IMG/VR virus record: IMGVR_UViG_3300030104_000258
Location: 1 to 31,164 of that record
Length of the DNA: 31,164 nucleotides
Direction: 5' to 3' (one strand)
DNA from: a virus
Below, one piece after another: positions 1 through 8,170 of the stretch. A model generated the notes under the pieces. The model was given only the letters and a program-made list of their open reading frames with translations, was not told where the DNA came from and ran no database searches. Position numbers and translations under genes: made by a program. Position 1 is the first letter of the stretch. Each line of letters begins with the position of its first letter.

Positions 1-37
1 TGGTCATCTGAAAGCTCGATCATTTTTTAGCGTGGAG

Positions 38-66
38 TTCACAAGTACCTTTACACGCTTTACAAT
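38..66 (+). promoter_or_regulatory. Predicted sigma70-type promoter of the late operon
   Basis: TTCACA at 38-43 and TACAAT at 61-66 are separated by exactly 17 bp, which would put transcription start about 20 nt before the terminase small subunit ATG at 94. No copy of the GGGTATACC palindrome found elsewhere in the window occurs here, so this operon is probably controlled differently from the minus-strand units. Prediction from sequence only. Confidence 0.45.
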
Positions 67-93
67 GAAAATATACAGCCTTTACAAATATTT

Positions 94-594
94 ATGAGTT
101 TAATTTCATTTGCAGATTTAGCAACACTAAAAAACGTGTCAAGGCAAGCGATTTACGACAGAAAGCGTAGAGGTTTTTTTAATAAAGCTATTGTAAAGCA
201 CAATGGAAAAGAGGTACTAAATTCAGAGATAGCTTTACAACTATGGGAAAAGAATGATGTAAATATTCCAAAACCAACAACAAAAAAGGAGTTAAGAGAT
301 AAGATAGATAGTTTGCCTTCTGATTCCATACCAGATTTTGCAGAAAGTAAAGCTAAAAGAGAATTTTATCTTGCAGAGTTAGCAAAGTTAGATGTATTAG
401 AAAAGAAGAAAGAATTAGTTAGTGTAGAAGAAATAAAAAAAAGCAGTTTTGCAAAAGCTAGAGCTATAAGAGAGCAACTTATAAATTTAGCAGATAGATT
501 AAGTCATCAGTTGGCAGGGGAAGATGATGCAACTGTTATTTATAAAATTATTAATAGTGAACACAGAGAAGCACTAGAGAATTTATCACAATGA
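94..594 (+). CDS. terS: Terminase small subunit-like DNA-binding protein
   Basis: A 166-aa protein directly upstream of the large terminase, which it overlaps by 4 nt (ATGA). The N-terminal 50 residues look like a helix-turn-helix (FADLATLKNVSRQAIYDRKR), resembling the winged-helix start of lambda Nu1-type small terminases. Residues 75-130 are highly charged and helical, suiting oligomerisation. By family knowledge it would recognise the packaging site and regulate the large subunit. The ATG at 94 has no clear Shine-Dalgarno sequence. The role rests on position plus the HTH-like start. A generic phage HTH regulator is the alternative. Confidence 0.75.
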   Translation: MSLISFADLATLKNVSRQAIYDRKRRGFFNKAIVKHNGKEVLNSEIALQLWEKNDVNIPKPTTKKELRDKIDSLPSDSIPDFAESKAKREFYLAELAKLDVLEKKKELVSVEEIKKSSFAKARAIREQLINLADRLSHQLAGEDDATVIYKIINSEHREALENLSQ

Positions 595-2456
595 ACGCTT
601 GGGAAGAGGGATTCTTAGCAGGGTTAAGACCAGAAAAGGCACTAACTGTTAGTGAATGGGCTGATACTTATAGGATTCTGTCTAGTAAAGCTAGTAGTGA
701 ACCAGGTAAATGGAGAACAAGTAGAACACCATATTTAAAAGAACCGATGGATTGTTTAGGTACACAAAGTCCTGTACAACGTGTGGTGTTAATGTTTGCA
801 GCACAAACTGGGAAGACTGAAGCACAGAATTGTTGGTTGGGTTATGTAATAGATCATGCACCTGCACCTATGTTATTAGTGCAACCTACTTTAGAAATGG
901 GAAAGAGATTAAGTAAGCAAAGATTAGAAAGTATGATTACTGATACCCCTTGTCTAAATGAAAAGATTGCACCATCTAGGAGTAGGGATAGTGGTAATAC
1001 TTTAAGCAGTAAAGAATTTCCTGGTGGAATGATGTTAATAACAGGTGCTAACTCAGCAACAGGACTAAGATCAACACCATGTAAGTATATAAGCTGTGAT
1101 GAAGTTGATGCGTTTCCATCTGATGCATCAGGTGAAGGTGATCCTGTAGCACTTGCGGAAAAGAGGGCAACAACATTTAGTACACGTAAAAAAGTATTAC
1201 TTACATCTACACCTACAATTAAAGATTTTTCAAGAATAGAGGCAGAATATTTAGCATCGGATTGCAGATTGTATTATGTACCTTGTCCGATTTGTGGAGA
1301 GTATCAAGATTTACGCTGGGAACAATTACAGAAAGAAGATGTAAATAATGTGAAATATAAATGTATACATTGTGATGGTCTATTTGATGAAAGCCATAAA
1401 ACAAAGATGTTAAGACAGGGTGAATGGAGGGCTAATAAAGATGGTGATGGTATAACAGCAGGTTTTAGATTAAATGGCTTATATAGTCCATTAGGTTGGT
1501 TTAGCTGGAAAGAAGCGGTAATGGAATTTAATAAGGCAAAAGGAGATGCACCATTAATAAAAACTTTTGTGAATACACGTTTAGCAGAAACATTTGAAAC
1601 AGATTATGTAAGTGCAATGAGTGCAGAAGGGTTGTTAAAAAGATGTGAAAGTTATGAACAGGCAACTTGTCCAGAAGGTGTACTATTTCTTACTCAGGGT
1701 GTTGATTGTCAGGTAGACAGATTAGAAGTAAGCACATGGGGTTGGGGTAAAGGAGAGGAATCATTTTTTATAGATCATATTGTTTTATATGGTGATCCAC
1801 ATCAGGCAGAAGTATGGAAGCAATTAGAAATTGTTATTAATCAACAGTATGAACATGAGAATGGTAAAAGTTTAGTACCTGTTATTACGGCTGTTGACTC
1901 AGGTGGTTTACATACACAAGAGGTATACCAATTTGCAAGAGAAAAAGTAGCACAGGGTGTTATTGCTATTAAAGGTCAATCACAGGCTAATAAACCTGCT
2001 ATAGGTAGACCTACAAGAGTAGATATTAATTTTAGGAAAGCTAACAAGGCAATAAAAAAAGGAGGTAAGGTTTATCCATTAGGTGTAGATACTATAAAAA
2101 ATACTTTGATGGGTAGATTAAAGAATAATAAAATAGGTAGTTATGGTTATGTACATTTTCATGCAAGTACAACAGAAGAATTTTTTAAACAGATAACAGC
2201 AGAAAGACAGATATTAAAAACTAATAGGAGTGGTTTTCAAGTACCACAATGGGTTTTACCTTCTGGGGTAAGGAATGAGTGTTTAGATACATGGGTATAT
2301 AGTTATGCAGCAATGTGTTTATATATAAGTCCATTTAATAGAAATACAGTATGGCAACAGTTAGAAGATAAAATTAATGAAACAGATAATGTAGTTAAAC
2401 AAAAAAAAGGTACAATAAAGAGAACACGTAAAACTGATTTTGTAACTAACTGGTAA
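591..2456 (+). CDS. terL: Terminase large subunit, lambda GpA family
   Basis: A 621-aa motor and nuclease that cuts concatemeric DNA and pumps it into the prohead. The Walker A-like motif AAQTGKT is at residues 70-76 and the Walker B-like YISCDEVD at 166-173. Four cysteines (C232, C235, C258, C261) form a CxxC...CxxC zinc-ribbon-like insert as in GpA proteins. The nuclease half begins around GVDCQVD (D372), with a second acidic segment at AVDSGG. Its length suits the family (lambda gpA is 641 aa). It overlaps terS by 4 nt and is followed after 4 nt by the gpW-like gene, as in lambda A-W. Arg is almost always AGA and Leu mostly TTA, the strong AT-biased codon use shared across this operon. Confidence 0.95.
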   Translation: MNAWEEGFLAGLRPEKALTVSEWADTYRILSSKASSEPGKWRTSRTPYLKEPMDCLGTQSPVQRVVLMFAAQTGKTEAQNCWLGYVIDHAPAPMLLVQPTLEMGKRLSKQRLESMITDTPCLNEKIAPSRSRDSGNTLSSKEFPGGMMLITGANSATGLRSTPCKYISCDEVDAFPSDASGEGDPVALAEKRATTFSTRKKVLLTSTPTIKDFSRIEAEYLASDCRLYYVPCPICGEYQDLRWEQLQKEDVNNVKYKCIHCDGLFDESHKTKMLRQGEWRANKDGDGITAGFRLNGLYSPLGWFSWKEAVMEFNKAKGDAPLIKTFVNTRLAETFETDYVSAMSAEGLLKRCESYEQATCPEGVLFLTQGVDCQVDRLEVSTWGWGKGEESFFIDHIVLYGDPHQAEVWKQLEIVINQQYEHENGKSLVPVITAVDSGGLHTQEVYQFAREKVAQGVIAIKGQSQANKPAIGRPTRVDINFRKANKAIKKGGKVYPLGVDTIKNTLMGRLKNNKIGSYGYVHFHASTTEEFFKQITAERQILKTNRSGFQVPQWVLPSGVRNECLDTWVYSYAAMCLYISPFNRNTVWQQLEDKINETDNVVKQKKGTIKRTRKTDFVTNW

Positions 2457-2460
2457 AACT

Positions 2461-3042
2461 ATGTTTAAATCTGATTTACCTAGTGAAATAACTGCTGGTA
2501 CTACTATTGAATGGGTAGATGAAGCAACTACTGCTGGAATAAATGAAAGTATTAGTAGTCCTGATTGGACATTAGAGTATTATTTACGTACAAATACATC
2601 TAGTGAAGGTCATACAGCAACAGGTACACAATATTCAAATAGTTCTGGTTGGCAGTTCTCTATAAGTGCTACTGCAAGTGCAGAATTTATTGCAGGTAAT
2701 TGGTTTTGGTCAGTTAGAGCATTTAAGGGTGCAAAAGTATTTGAAATTGGTAGTGGTGAATTAACAGTAAAACAATCATTACAATATACTGGTACACCTG
2801 CTGCTATTGATAACAGAACACAGAATGAAAAAGATTTAGATGCTGTTACTGCTGCTATTAGAGCAATGGTAGAAGATAAGGCACAGGAATACAGTATTGG
2901 TAATAGAACATTTAAAAGAATAGATTTAGATAAGTTAGAAAATTTACAGGCTAAATTAAAAAGTAGAGTTGCAAGCGAAAAGCGGTATAGTTTAATAAGT
3001 CAGGGTTTAGGAGATCCTAAAAACCTCTATGTACGCTTTTAG
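2461..3042 (+). CDS. gpW-like head-tail connector with N-terminal beta domain
   Basis: A 193-aa protein between terL and portal, exactly the lambda W position. Residues about 1-110 are beta-rich and Ig-like (WTLEYYLRT, WQFSIS, WFWSVRAF, GSGELTV). The C-terminal ~70 residues have gpW character: a helix (DAVTAAIRAMVEDKAQ), a small hairpin (YSIGNRTFKRIDL) and a helix (DKLENLQAKLKSRVASEKR). gpW stabilises packaged DNA and forms the platform for the next head-completion protein; lambda gpW is only 68 aa, so this one has an extra domain in front. Similar two-domain proteins occur in proteobacterial prophages, as far as I recall. The function of the N-terminal domain is unknown. Confidence 0.7.
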   Translation: MFKSDLPSEITAGTTIEWVDEATTAGINESISSPDWTLEYYLRTNTSSEGHTATGTQYSNSSGWQFSISATASAEFIAGNWFWSVRAFKGAKVFEIGSGELTVKQSLQYTGTPAAIDNRTQNEKDLDAVTAAIRAMVEDKAQEYSIGNRTFKRIDLDKLENLQAKLKSRVASEKRYSLISQGLGDPKNLYVRF

Positions 3043-3051
3043 GTAAGTTAA

Positions 3052-4635
3052 ATGGGCTTAATTAATGCTTGGAGGGGTCTAATTTCCTCTAATGATGATC
3101 TAAATAAGCGTAGAAATCGCTTAAAAAGAATGTATTCTGGTGCAAAATTTGACCGCACTAATTTAAGTTGGGTAACACCTTTATCTTCACCTGACCAAAG
3201 TTATAAAAATTCTATAAACACTCTTAGAAAACGTGTACATGATTTAGTACGTAATAATAATTATGCTGCACAAGCCATAAGATATGCAACTAATCAAATT
3301 GTTGGTCAGGGTGTAACAATGCAAGCACAAATTAAAAGTCAACGTGGCGGTACACCTAATACAAGAATAAATGAAAGTATAGAGAGTGAATGGAGTAGAT
3401 GGGGTAGAAAAGATAGTTGTGATATACGTGGTGTTCTTTGTTTTTCTGAATTGGAAAGATTAGCTGTTAGATCAATGATAGAAAGTGGAGAATGTTTTAT
3501 AGTTATACATAGAAAAGCATTTGGTAGAAGTAAAATACCATTTTCATTAGAGGTATTAGAAGCAGAACAGTTAGATGAAGATTATAAAGGTGCTACAAAA
3601 AATAATAAAAATGTATGGCGTTTAGGAATAGAACTAAGTCCCGAAGGTAGGGCTGTTAGTTTTGCCTTTCTTAGAAAACATCCTGGTGATACTAATTTTG
3701 CAACAATTCCAGAAGAGAATAGACATATTATTGTAGCTGCAAAAGATGTTATACATTTATTTTTGCCATTAAGACCAGGACAGCATAGGGGTGTACCATT
3801 TTTAGCAAGTGCAATAAATCATTTACATCAATTAGATGGATATATAGAAGCAACAGTTGTAGGACAACGTGCAAGTAGTGCATTAATGGGATTTATTACA
3901 AGTCCAGAAGGTGAACTAGATGTAGGTGGTGAAGTATTTGATTATGAACGTGTTAGTGGATTTGAACCAGGTACATTTAAATATTTAGCACCAGGAGAAT
4001 CTATATCTGTACCTGATTTAGACAAAGCTAATGGTGAATTTGAACCTTTTGTCAGGTCTATGTTGCGTAGTATGGCTAGTGGTTTGGGTTGTAGTTTTGA
4101 AGCGATAAGTTCTGACTATTCACAATCTAATTACAGTAGTAGCAGGTTAGCGATGTTACAGGATAGAGATAATTGGAGAACAATACAGAAGATGTTAAAG
4201 GAAAGTTTTTACCAGCCTTTATTTGAGCAATGGTTAGAAATGGCAGTATTAAGCGGTACTTTATCTTTGCCAACATATTCAACAACACCAGAAGTATATG
4301 AAAAAGTTAGATGGGTATGTAGGGGATATTCATATATTGACCCTCAAAAAGAAATTGCTGCACAACGTGACGCTATAAGATCAGGTTTGAAAACATTATC
4401 AGAATGTATTGCAGAAAATGGTGGAGATGTAGAGGAAATGTTAATTGCTAGACAAGCAGAACTGGCAAAACTTGATGAGTTAAATATCATAACTGACTCA
4501 GATCCGAGTGCTGTTAATAAATCAGGTGGTTCACAATTTAAACCTATTAATACTGTTGATCCTTTTGGTGATACGCAACCACCAACAGGTGAAGATGCAG
4601 AAAATGTAGCGGACGGTAAAGATGGCAGTTATTAA
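3052..4635 (+). CDS. Portal protein, lambda gpB family
   Basis: A 527-aa protein in the portal position between the gpW-like gene and the protease/capsid gene, whose 5' end it overlaps by 14 nt. Family-like features are the N-terminal helical segment (LRKRVHDLVRNNNYAAQAIRYATNQIVGQG), the central EVLEAEQLDE and HLFLPLRPGQHRGVPFLA segments, and the stem/crown part with SSDYSQSNYSSSRLAML, a signature of lambda-type portals. Twelve copies would form the DNA channel at one capsid vertex. The C-terminal tail is acidic and probably disordered (about residues 485-527). The start is ATG at 3052 with only a weak purine run upstream. Confidence 0.93.
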   Translation: MGLINAWRGLISSNDDLNKRRNRLKRMYSGAKFDRTNLSWVTPLSSPDQSYKNSINTLRKRVHDLVRNNNYAAQAIRYATNQIVGQGVTMQAQIKSQRGGTPNTRINESIESEWSRWGRKDSCDIRGVLCFSELERLAVRSMIESGECFIVIHRKAFGRSKIPFSLEVLEAEQLDEDYKGATKNNKNVWRLGIELSPEGRAVSFAFLRKHPGDTNFATIPEENRHIIVAAKDVIHLFLPLRPGQHRGVPFLASAINHLHQLDGYIEATVVGQRASSALMGFITSPEGELDVGGEVFDYERVSGFEPGTFKYLAPGESISVPDLDKANGEFEPFVRSMLRSMASGLGCSFEAISSDYSQSNYSSSRLAMLQDRDNWRTIQKMLKESFYQPLFEQWLEMAVLSGTLSLPTYSTTPEVYEKVRWVCRGYSYIDPQKEIAAQRDAIRSGLKTLSECIAENGGDVEEMLIARQAELAKLDELNIITDSDPSAVNKSGGSQFKPINTVDPFGDTQPPTGEDAENVADGKDGSY

Positions 4636-7201
4636 TGGCACAAAAATAGACCTAATGCCTACAAAAGGTATGAGGGAGGAAGCACAAAGATATAGAGATT
4701 GGAAAGCAGAAGGAGAAGCAGGCGGTACAGAAGTTGCACGTAGAAGGGCAACACAAATATTAAGTGGTAATGAATTAAGCCCACAGGTTGTTATTGAAAT
4801 GTCAGCATGGTTTGCAAGACATAAATCAGATAAAACTGGACAAGGCTTTACACCTGATGAAGATGGCTACCCTAGTAAAGGCAGAGTAGCGTGGGCTGCC
4901 TGGGGTGGTGATGCAGGTAAAAGTTTTTCTGATGCAAAATCAGCTAGAATAAAACAATTAAGAAACAATGATGCTATGCCAAAAACAAAACGTGCAAAAG
5001 CTAAACGTGCAGAACCAGATGAATTATCTGTAGGTGATTATGTCAGATGGAACGCAAGCGGTGGTATTGCAAGAGGGCAGATAGATAGTATTGAACGTGA
5101 TGGGACTATAAATGTACCTGATAGCTCATTTGAAATTACTGGTACAGAAGATGACCCTGCTGCATTAATTAGTGTATTCAGAGAAGATGATGGAGAGTTT
5201 GAAAAGACAGATGTACAGGTTGGTCACAAATTCAGCACACTAACTAAGATAGATTCGTTAAGAAGTATTACAACTGTATTAAAAAGAAGTGGAGAGACAT
5301 CTTTTTCTTCACAAGAAGATAATACATATGAATTTAGCTTTAGTTCTGAATTTCCTGTAGAGCGTACTTTTGGTACTGAAATATTAAGTCATGAACAGGG
5401 TTCTATTGATTTCAGCAGGTTAAATGGAGGGGTTGCACCTGTATTATGGAATCATAATATGGATCAGGTGATAGGAATTGTCAGAAATGCTTATTTAGAC
5501 GAAAAAAAGAAGAAAGGTAGAGCAGTTGTTGAACTAAGCAGAAATGCAAAGGCACAAGAGGTAAAAAGAGACATAGATGACGGCATTTTAAGCTCGATAA
5601 GCGTAGGATATCGTATTTTAGAGATGGAAGAACGTGAAATAGATGGAAATAACGCATTTTTAGCAACAAGATGGGAACCTCATGAAGTTAGTGTTGTTGC
5701 AAGCCCAGCAGCCCCAGATGTAGGTATTTCTAGAGGGTTAATTGATGAAAACACCATGCCTAGTGCTAAAAAACAAGATATAGTAGAAGATAAGCGTGTA
5801 AACGCTGCATCACTTGATGCACAACTGTCCAATTCTAAAAAAACAGAAACTATGTCCAAAGAACAACCAGATTTAGAGGTTGTGCGTAGTGAAGCTTCAA
5901 AAAAAGCTCAATCAGCAGAACGCACAAGAATTAGAGAAATTAATGCCATGTGTACTAAACGTGGTTTTGATGATCTTGCAGATCAATTAATTAATAACGG
6001 ATCATCTGTAGATTCATGCAGACAGGCAATCTTAGAAAGAATAGATGCAAAGCCAGTAGAAACTGCAAAGCCTATTGAAGAGCAGTTATCACCAAAAGAA
6101 AAAGAACAGTATGCTAGAGATTACAAGATCACATCTGGTATTAGAGGTCTTTTAACAAACGATTGGTCAGATAAAGCATCTGGTTTTGCAAAAGAAATTT
6201 CACAGCAGATTGCAAAAGATTCTCAAAGATCTAACAGCCAATCTTCTTTGTTTATTCCTTATAGTGCATTAGCAAAAAGAGCTACTTATGTAACATCAGG
6301 TGCTAATACTGGTGGAAATATTGTTGCAACAGATTTACTAGCTGATGACTTCATAGAAGCATTAAGAAACAGCACAGTAATGGTTGGTTTAGGTGTACAG
6401 ACATTATCAGGTTTAGTTGGTGATGTTGCGATACCTAGAAGATCAGGCGTTGCATCAACTGGTTATCTATCAAGTGAAACTGCAGCACTATCTCAGGCAG
6501 AAAGTACATTTGATCAGATTTCAATGACACCTAAAACATTAGGAACATTGTCAAAATTCTCTAGGAATATGCTTATCCAAGCAACACCTGGTATTGAAGA
6601 TTTAGTTAGAACTGACATCTTAGATGGTATCAATGTTGGTCTTGATTTAGGTATCTTAAATGGTACTGGTTCATCAGGTCAGCCTACAGGTATCATGCAA
6701 ACTTCTGGTATTGGTTCTGTTGCTATGGGTACTAACGGTGGTGCTATTACAGTAGATGCTTTAGTAGACCTAGAAACAGCCATGATGGAAGATAATGCTG
6801 CTGTTAATGCTGACTCTATTTCTTATGTAACTAACGCTAAAGTATTAGGTGCTATCAAGAAACTAAAAACATCTGGTGGTGAGTACTTAGTAAATAACAA
6901 CTTACAGGCAATAGGTAGAGGTGGTACACCATTAGTTGTTAATGGTTATCCTTTAGCTATGACAAATCAAGTACCCAGCAACCTAACAAAAGGTTCTACA
7001 TCTGGTTCTTGTTCTGCTGTTGTTATGGGTGACTTCTCACAAGCAATATTAGGCTTATTCGGTTCTGGTATTGAAATTACTGCAGGTGAGGACGGTGATG
7101 ATTTCAGCAAAAATCTCGTAAGTATTAAGGGTGTAGTTGCATTTGACGTTGCTGTTAGACACGCACAATCATTTGCTGCAATCTTAGACGTAACCACATA
7201 A
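4622..7201 (+). CDS. Prohead protease, scaffold and HK97-fold major capsid protein in one polypeptide
   Basis: An 859-aa single frame with several domains. Residues 1-115 are helical and charged. Residues 134-205 are an SH3/Tudor-like segment (SVGDYVRWNASGGIARGQI, then DDPAALISVF). Residues 235-375 are an S78/U35-type prohead protease: His278 in LWNHN, Ser in SSISVGYR (324-330), then EVSVVASPAAPD. Residues 410-520 are a charged helical, probable scaffold (delta-like) region. From about 545 to 859 it is an HK97-fold major capsid protein (YVTSGANTGGNIV, DVAIPRRSG, and the typical end VVAFDVAVRHAQSFAAI). The protease should cut itself free and release mature capsid from the scaffold. In lambda and HK97 these are separate genes. 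An internal ATG (ETMSKEQ, residue 411) could give a second product. A terminator follows immediately. Confidence 0.92.
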   Translation: MAVINGTKIDLMPTKGMREEAQRYRDWKAEGEAGGTEVARRRATQILSGNELSPQVVIEMSAWFARHKSDKTGQGFTPDEDGYPSKGRVAWAAWGGDAGKSFSDAKSARIKQLRNNDAMPKTKRAKAKRAEPDELSVGDYVRWNASGGIARGQIDSIERDGTINVPDSSFEITGTEDDPAALISVFREDDGEFEKTDVQVGHKFSTLTKIDSLRSITTVLKRSGETSFSSQEDNTYEFSFSSEFPVERTFGTEILSHEQGSIDFSRLNGGVAPVLWNHNMDQVIGIVRNAYLDEKKKKGRAVVELSRNAKAQEVKRDIDDGILSSISVGYRILEMEEREIDGNNAFLATRWEPHEVSVVASPAAPDVGISRGLIDENTMPSAKKQDIVEDKRVNAASLDAQLSNSKKTETMSKEQPDLEVVRSEASKKAQSAERTRIREINAMCTKRGFDDLADQLINNGSSVDSCRQAILERIDAKPVETAKPIEEQLSPKEKEQYARDYKITSGIRGLLTNDWSDKASGFAKEISQQIAKDSQRSNSQSSLFIPYSALAKRATYVTSGANTGGNIVATDLLADDFIEALRNSTVMVGLGVQTLSGLVGDVAIPRRSGVASTGYLSSETAALSQAESTFDQISMTPKTLGTLSKFSRNMLIQATPGIEDLVRTDILDGINVGLDLGILNGTGSSGQPTGIMQTSGIGSVAMGTNGGAITVDALVDLETAMMEDNAAVNADSISYVTNAKVLGAIKKLKTSGGEYLVNNNLQAIGRGGTPLVVNGYPLAMTNQVPSNLTKGSTSGSCSAVVMGDFSQAILGLFGSGIEITAGEDGDDFSKNLVSIKGVVAFDVAVRHAQSFAAILDVTT

Positions 7202-7214
7202 TTGGTTTACTATT

Positions 7215-7240
7215 AGGGGTGTAAAAACCCCTTTTTTTTT
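7215..7240 (+). terminator. Rho-independent terminator after the capsid gene
   Basis: AGGGGT (7215-7220), loop GTAAAA, and ACCCCT (7227-7232) are followed by a T run to 7240. The hairpin lies 14 nt after the capsid stop and directly touches the next ATG at 7241. It probably lets a fraction of transcripts end after the most needed virion gene, with read-through to the tail genes. Confidence 0.8.
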
Positions 7241-7405
7241 ATGAAAGTTAAATGTTTAAAAAATGTTTGTGCTAGTGGCATAAGCCTAGAAGCAGGCCAA
7301 ACTTATGATGTATCAGAAAATGATGCAGAATTATTAATTTCTATGGGAAGAGTTGAAGTTTATACACCAAAACCAAAAGTAAAAAAAATAGTAAATAAAA
7401 ATTAA
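7241..7405 (+). CDS. Small head-region protein (DUF7210-like), 54 aa
   Basis: ATG at 7241 to TAA at 7403-7405, immediately followed by the next gene's ATG at 7406. The product starts MKVKCLKNVCASGISLEAGQ and has an AELLISMGRVEVY segment. This is the compact beta pattern 'K.L.N....G....aG...dv.e..A..Li..G.a' seen in small phage head-region proteins (I associate it with DUF7210/FluMu-like families). The C-terminus is lysine-rich. The start codon sits right behind a terminator T-tract with no possible Shine-Dalgarno sequence, so translation may depend on coupling or on AT-rich leader recognition. The assignment to head completion is inferred from position. Confidence 0.7.
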   Translation: MKVKCLKNVCASGISLEAGQTYDVSENDAELLISMGRVEVYTPKPKVKKIVNKN

Positions 7406-7693
7406 ATGGCATTAGTAGAGGACAGTACAACACAATCTGCATACCTAAATGATTTTGGGGTTAGTTGTACATCTGGTGGTACTACTGCAAAAGCAATATT
7501 AGAACAGCCAGATTTAGTTCTTGCAGGTAATCAAATTGTTAGTACTGATTATCAACTAACAGCTAAAGTTAGTGATTTTGGAAGTCTTATTGCAGGTGCA
7601 TCAATAACAGTAGATTCTGTTGCGTATACAGTTAGAGAATTAAGAAAACTAGATGATGGTATTTTTTGTGAAATCAGTATACAGAAAACATGA
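7406..7693 (+). CDS. Head-tail joining protein, gpFII-like
   Basis: A 95-aa protein between capsid and tail terminator genes. The C-terminal half has the small beta-barrel pattern of the lambda gpFII/Phage_attach family: YQLTAKVSDFGSLIAGASIT, VDSVAYTVRELRKLDDG, FCEISI. gpFII-type proteins close the filled head and provide the surface for tail docking. It starts directly at the previous stop (TAAATG) and its own end overlaps the next gene by 4 nt (ATGA). The assignment rests on position and fold-like pattern; sequence identity to lambda is low. Confidence 0.6.
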   Translation: MALVEDSTTQSAYLNDFGVSCTSGGTTAKAILEQPDLVLAGNQIVSTDYQLTAKVSDFGSLIAGASITVDSVAYTVRELRKLDDGIFCEISIQKT

Positions 7694-8115
7694 CTACTAA
7701 ACGTGAGCAAATTATGGCAAGACTATTAACAGTTCTTGCAAATACTGCAGGGGTTAGTACACGTATTTATAGAAGTAGAACAGTACCTTTAACAAGAGGT
7801 GAATCACCTGCATTAATATTAGAACCTGTTAGTGATACTGTTGAACAAAACACATCATTACCTACTCTTGACCATTTTTTAACAGTAAGGGTAAGTGTAA
7901 TAGTAAGGGGTGATATTCCTGATAACGTGGCAGATGCAACTGTTGAAAGTTTGCACAGTAAAATAATGGCAGATTTGACAGTTAATAATTTAGCAATAGA
8001 TGTACAACCATCTGATACATCATTTGAATTGTTAGACGCTGATCAACCAGGAGGAGTTATAGGTGTTGAATATATAGTGCGATATAGAACAGAAGTTGAT
8101 GATTTAACGCAATAG
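7690..8115 (+). CDS. Tail terminator / minor tail protein (gpU- or gpZ-like)
   Basis: A 141-aa protein. The N-terminal helix TKREQIMARLLTVLAN is followed by strands including YRSRTVPLTRGESPALILEP, FLTVRVSVIVRGD, a helix ATVESLHSKIMADLTV and a final GVIGVEYIVRYRTEV strand. This alpha/beta order is the tail-terminator fold (lambda gpU/DUF3168-like proteins), which caps the growing tube and joins it to the head. It lies between the gpFII-like protein and the tail tube gene, as Z-U lies in lambda. It overlaps the previous gene by 4 nt. Whether it is gpU or gpZ cannot be settled by eye. Confidence 0.6.
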   Translation: MTTKREQIMARLLTVLANTAGVSTRIYRSRTVPLTRGESPALILEPVSDTVEQNTSLPTLDHFLTVRVSVIVRGDIPDNVADATVESLHSKIMADLTVNNLAIDVQPSDTSFELLDADQPGGVIGVEYIVRYRTEVDDLTQ

Positions 8116-8170
8116 ATGGTGTTTCTTACTAAAAACCTATATTATATAAACATACTGATTTGAATTGACA

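Noticed and set aside
1-23. Minus-strand ATG at 23 (M-I-E-L-S-D-D) running out of the window, possibly a divergent gene
   Set aside because: Only seven codons are visible and there is no Shine-Dalgarno sequence; cannot be supported.
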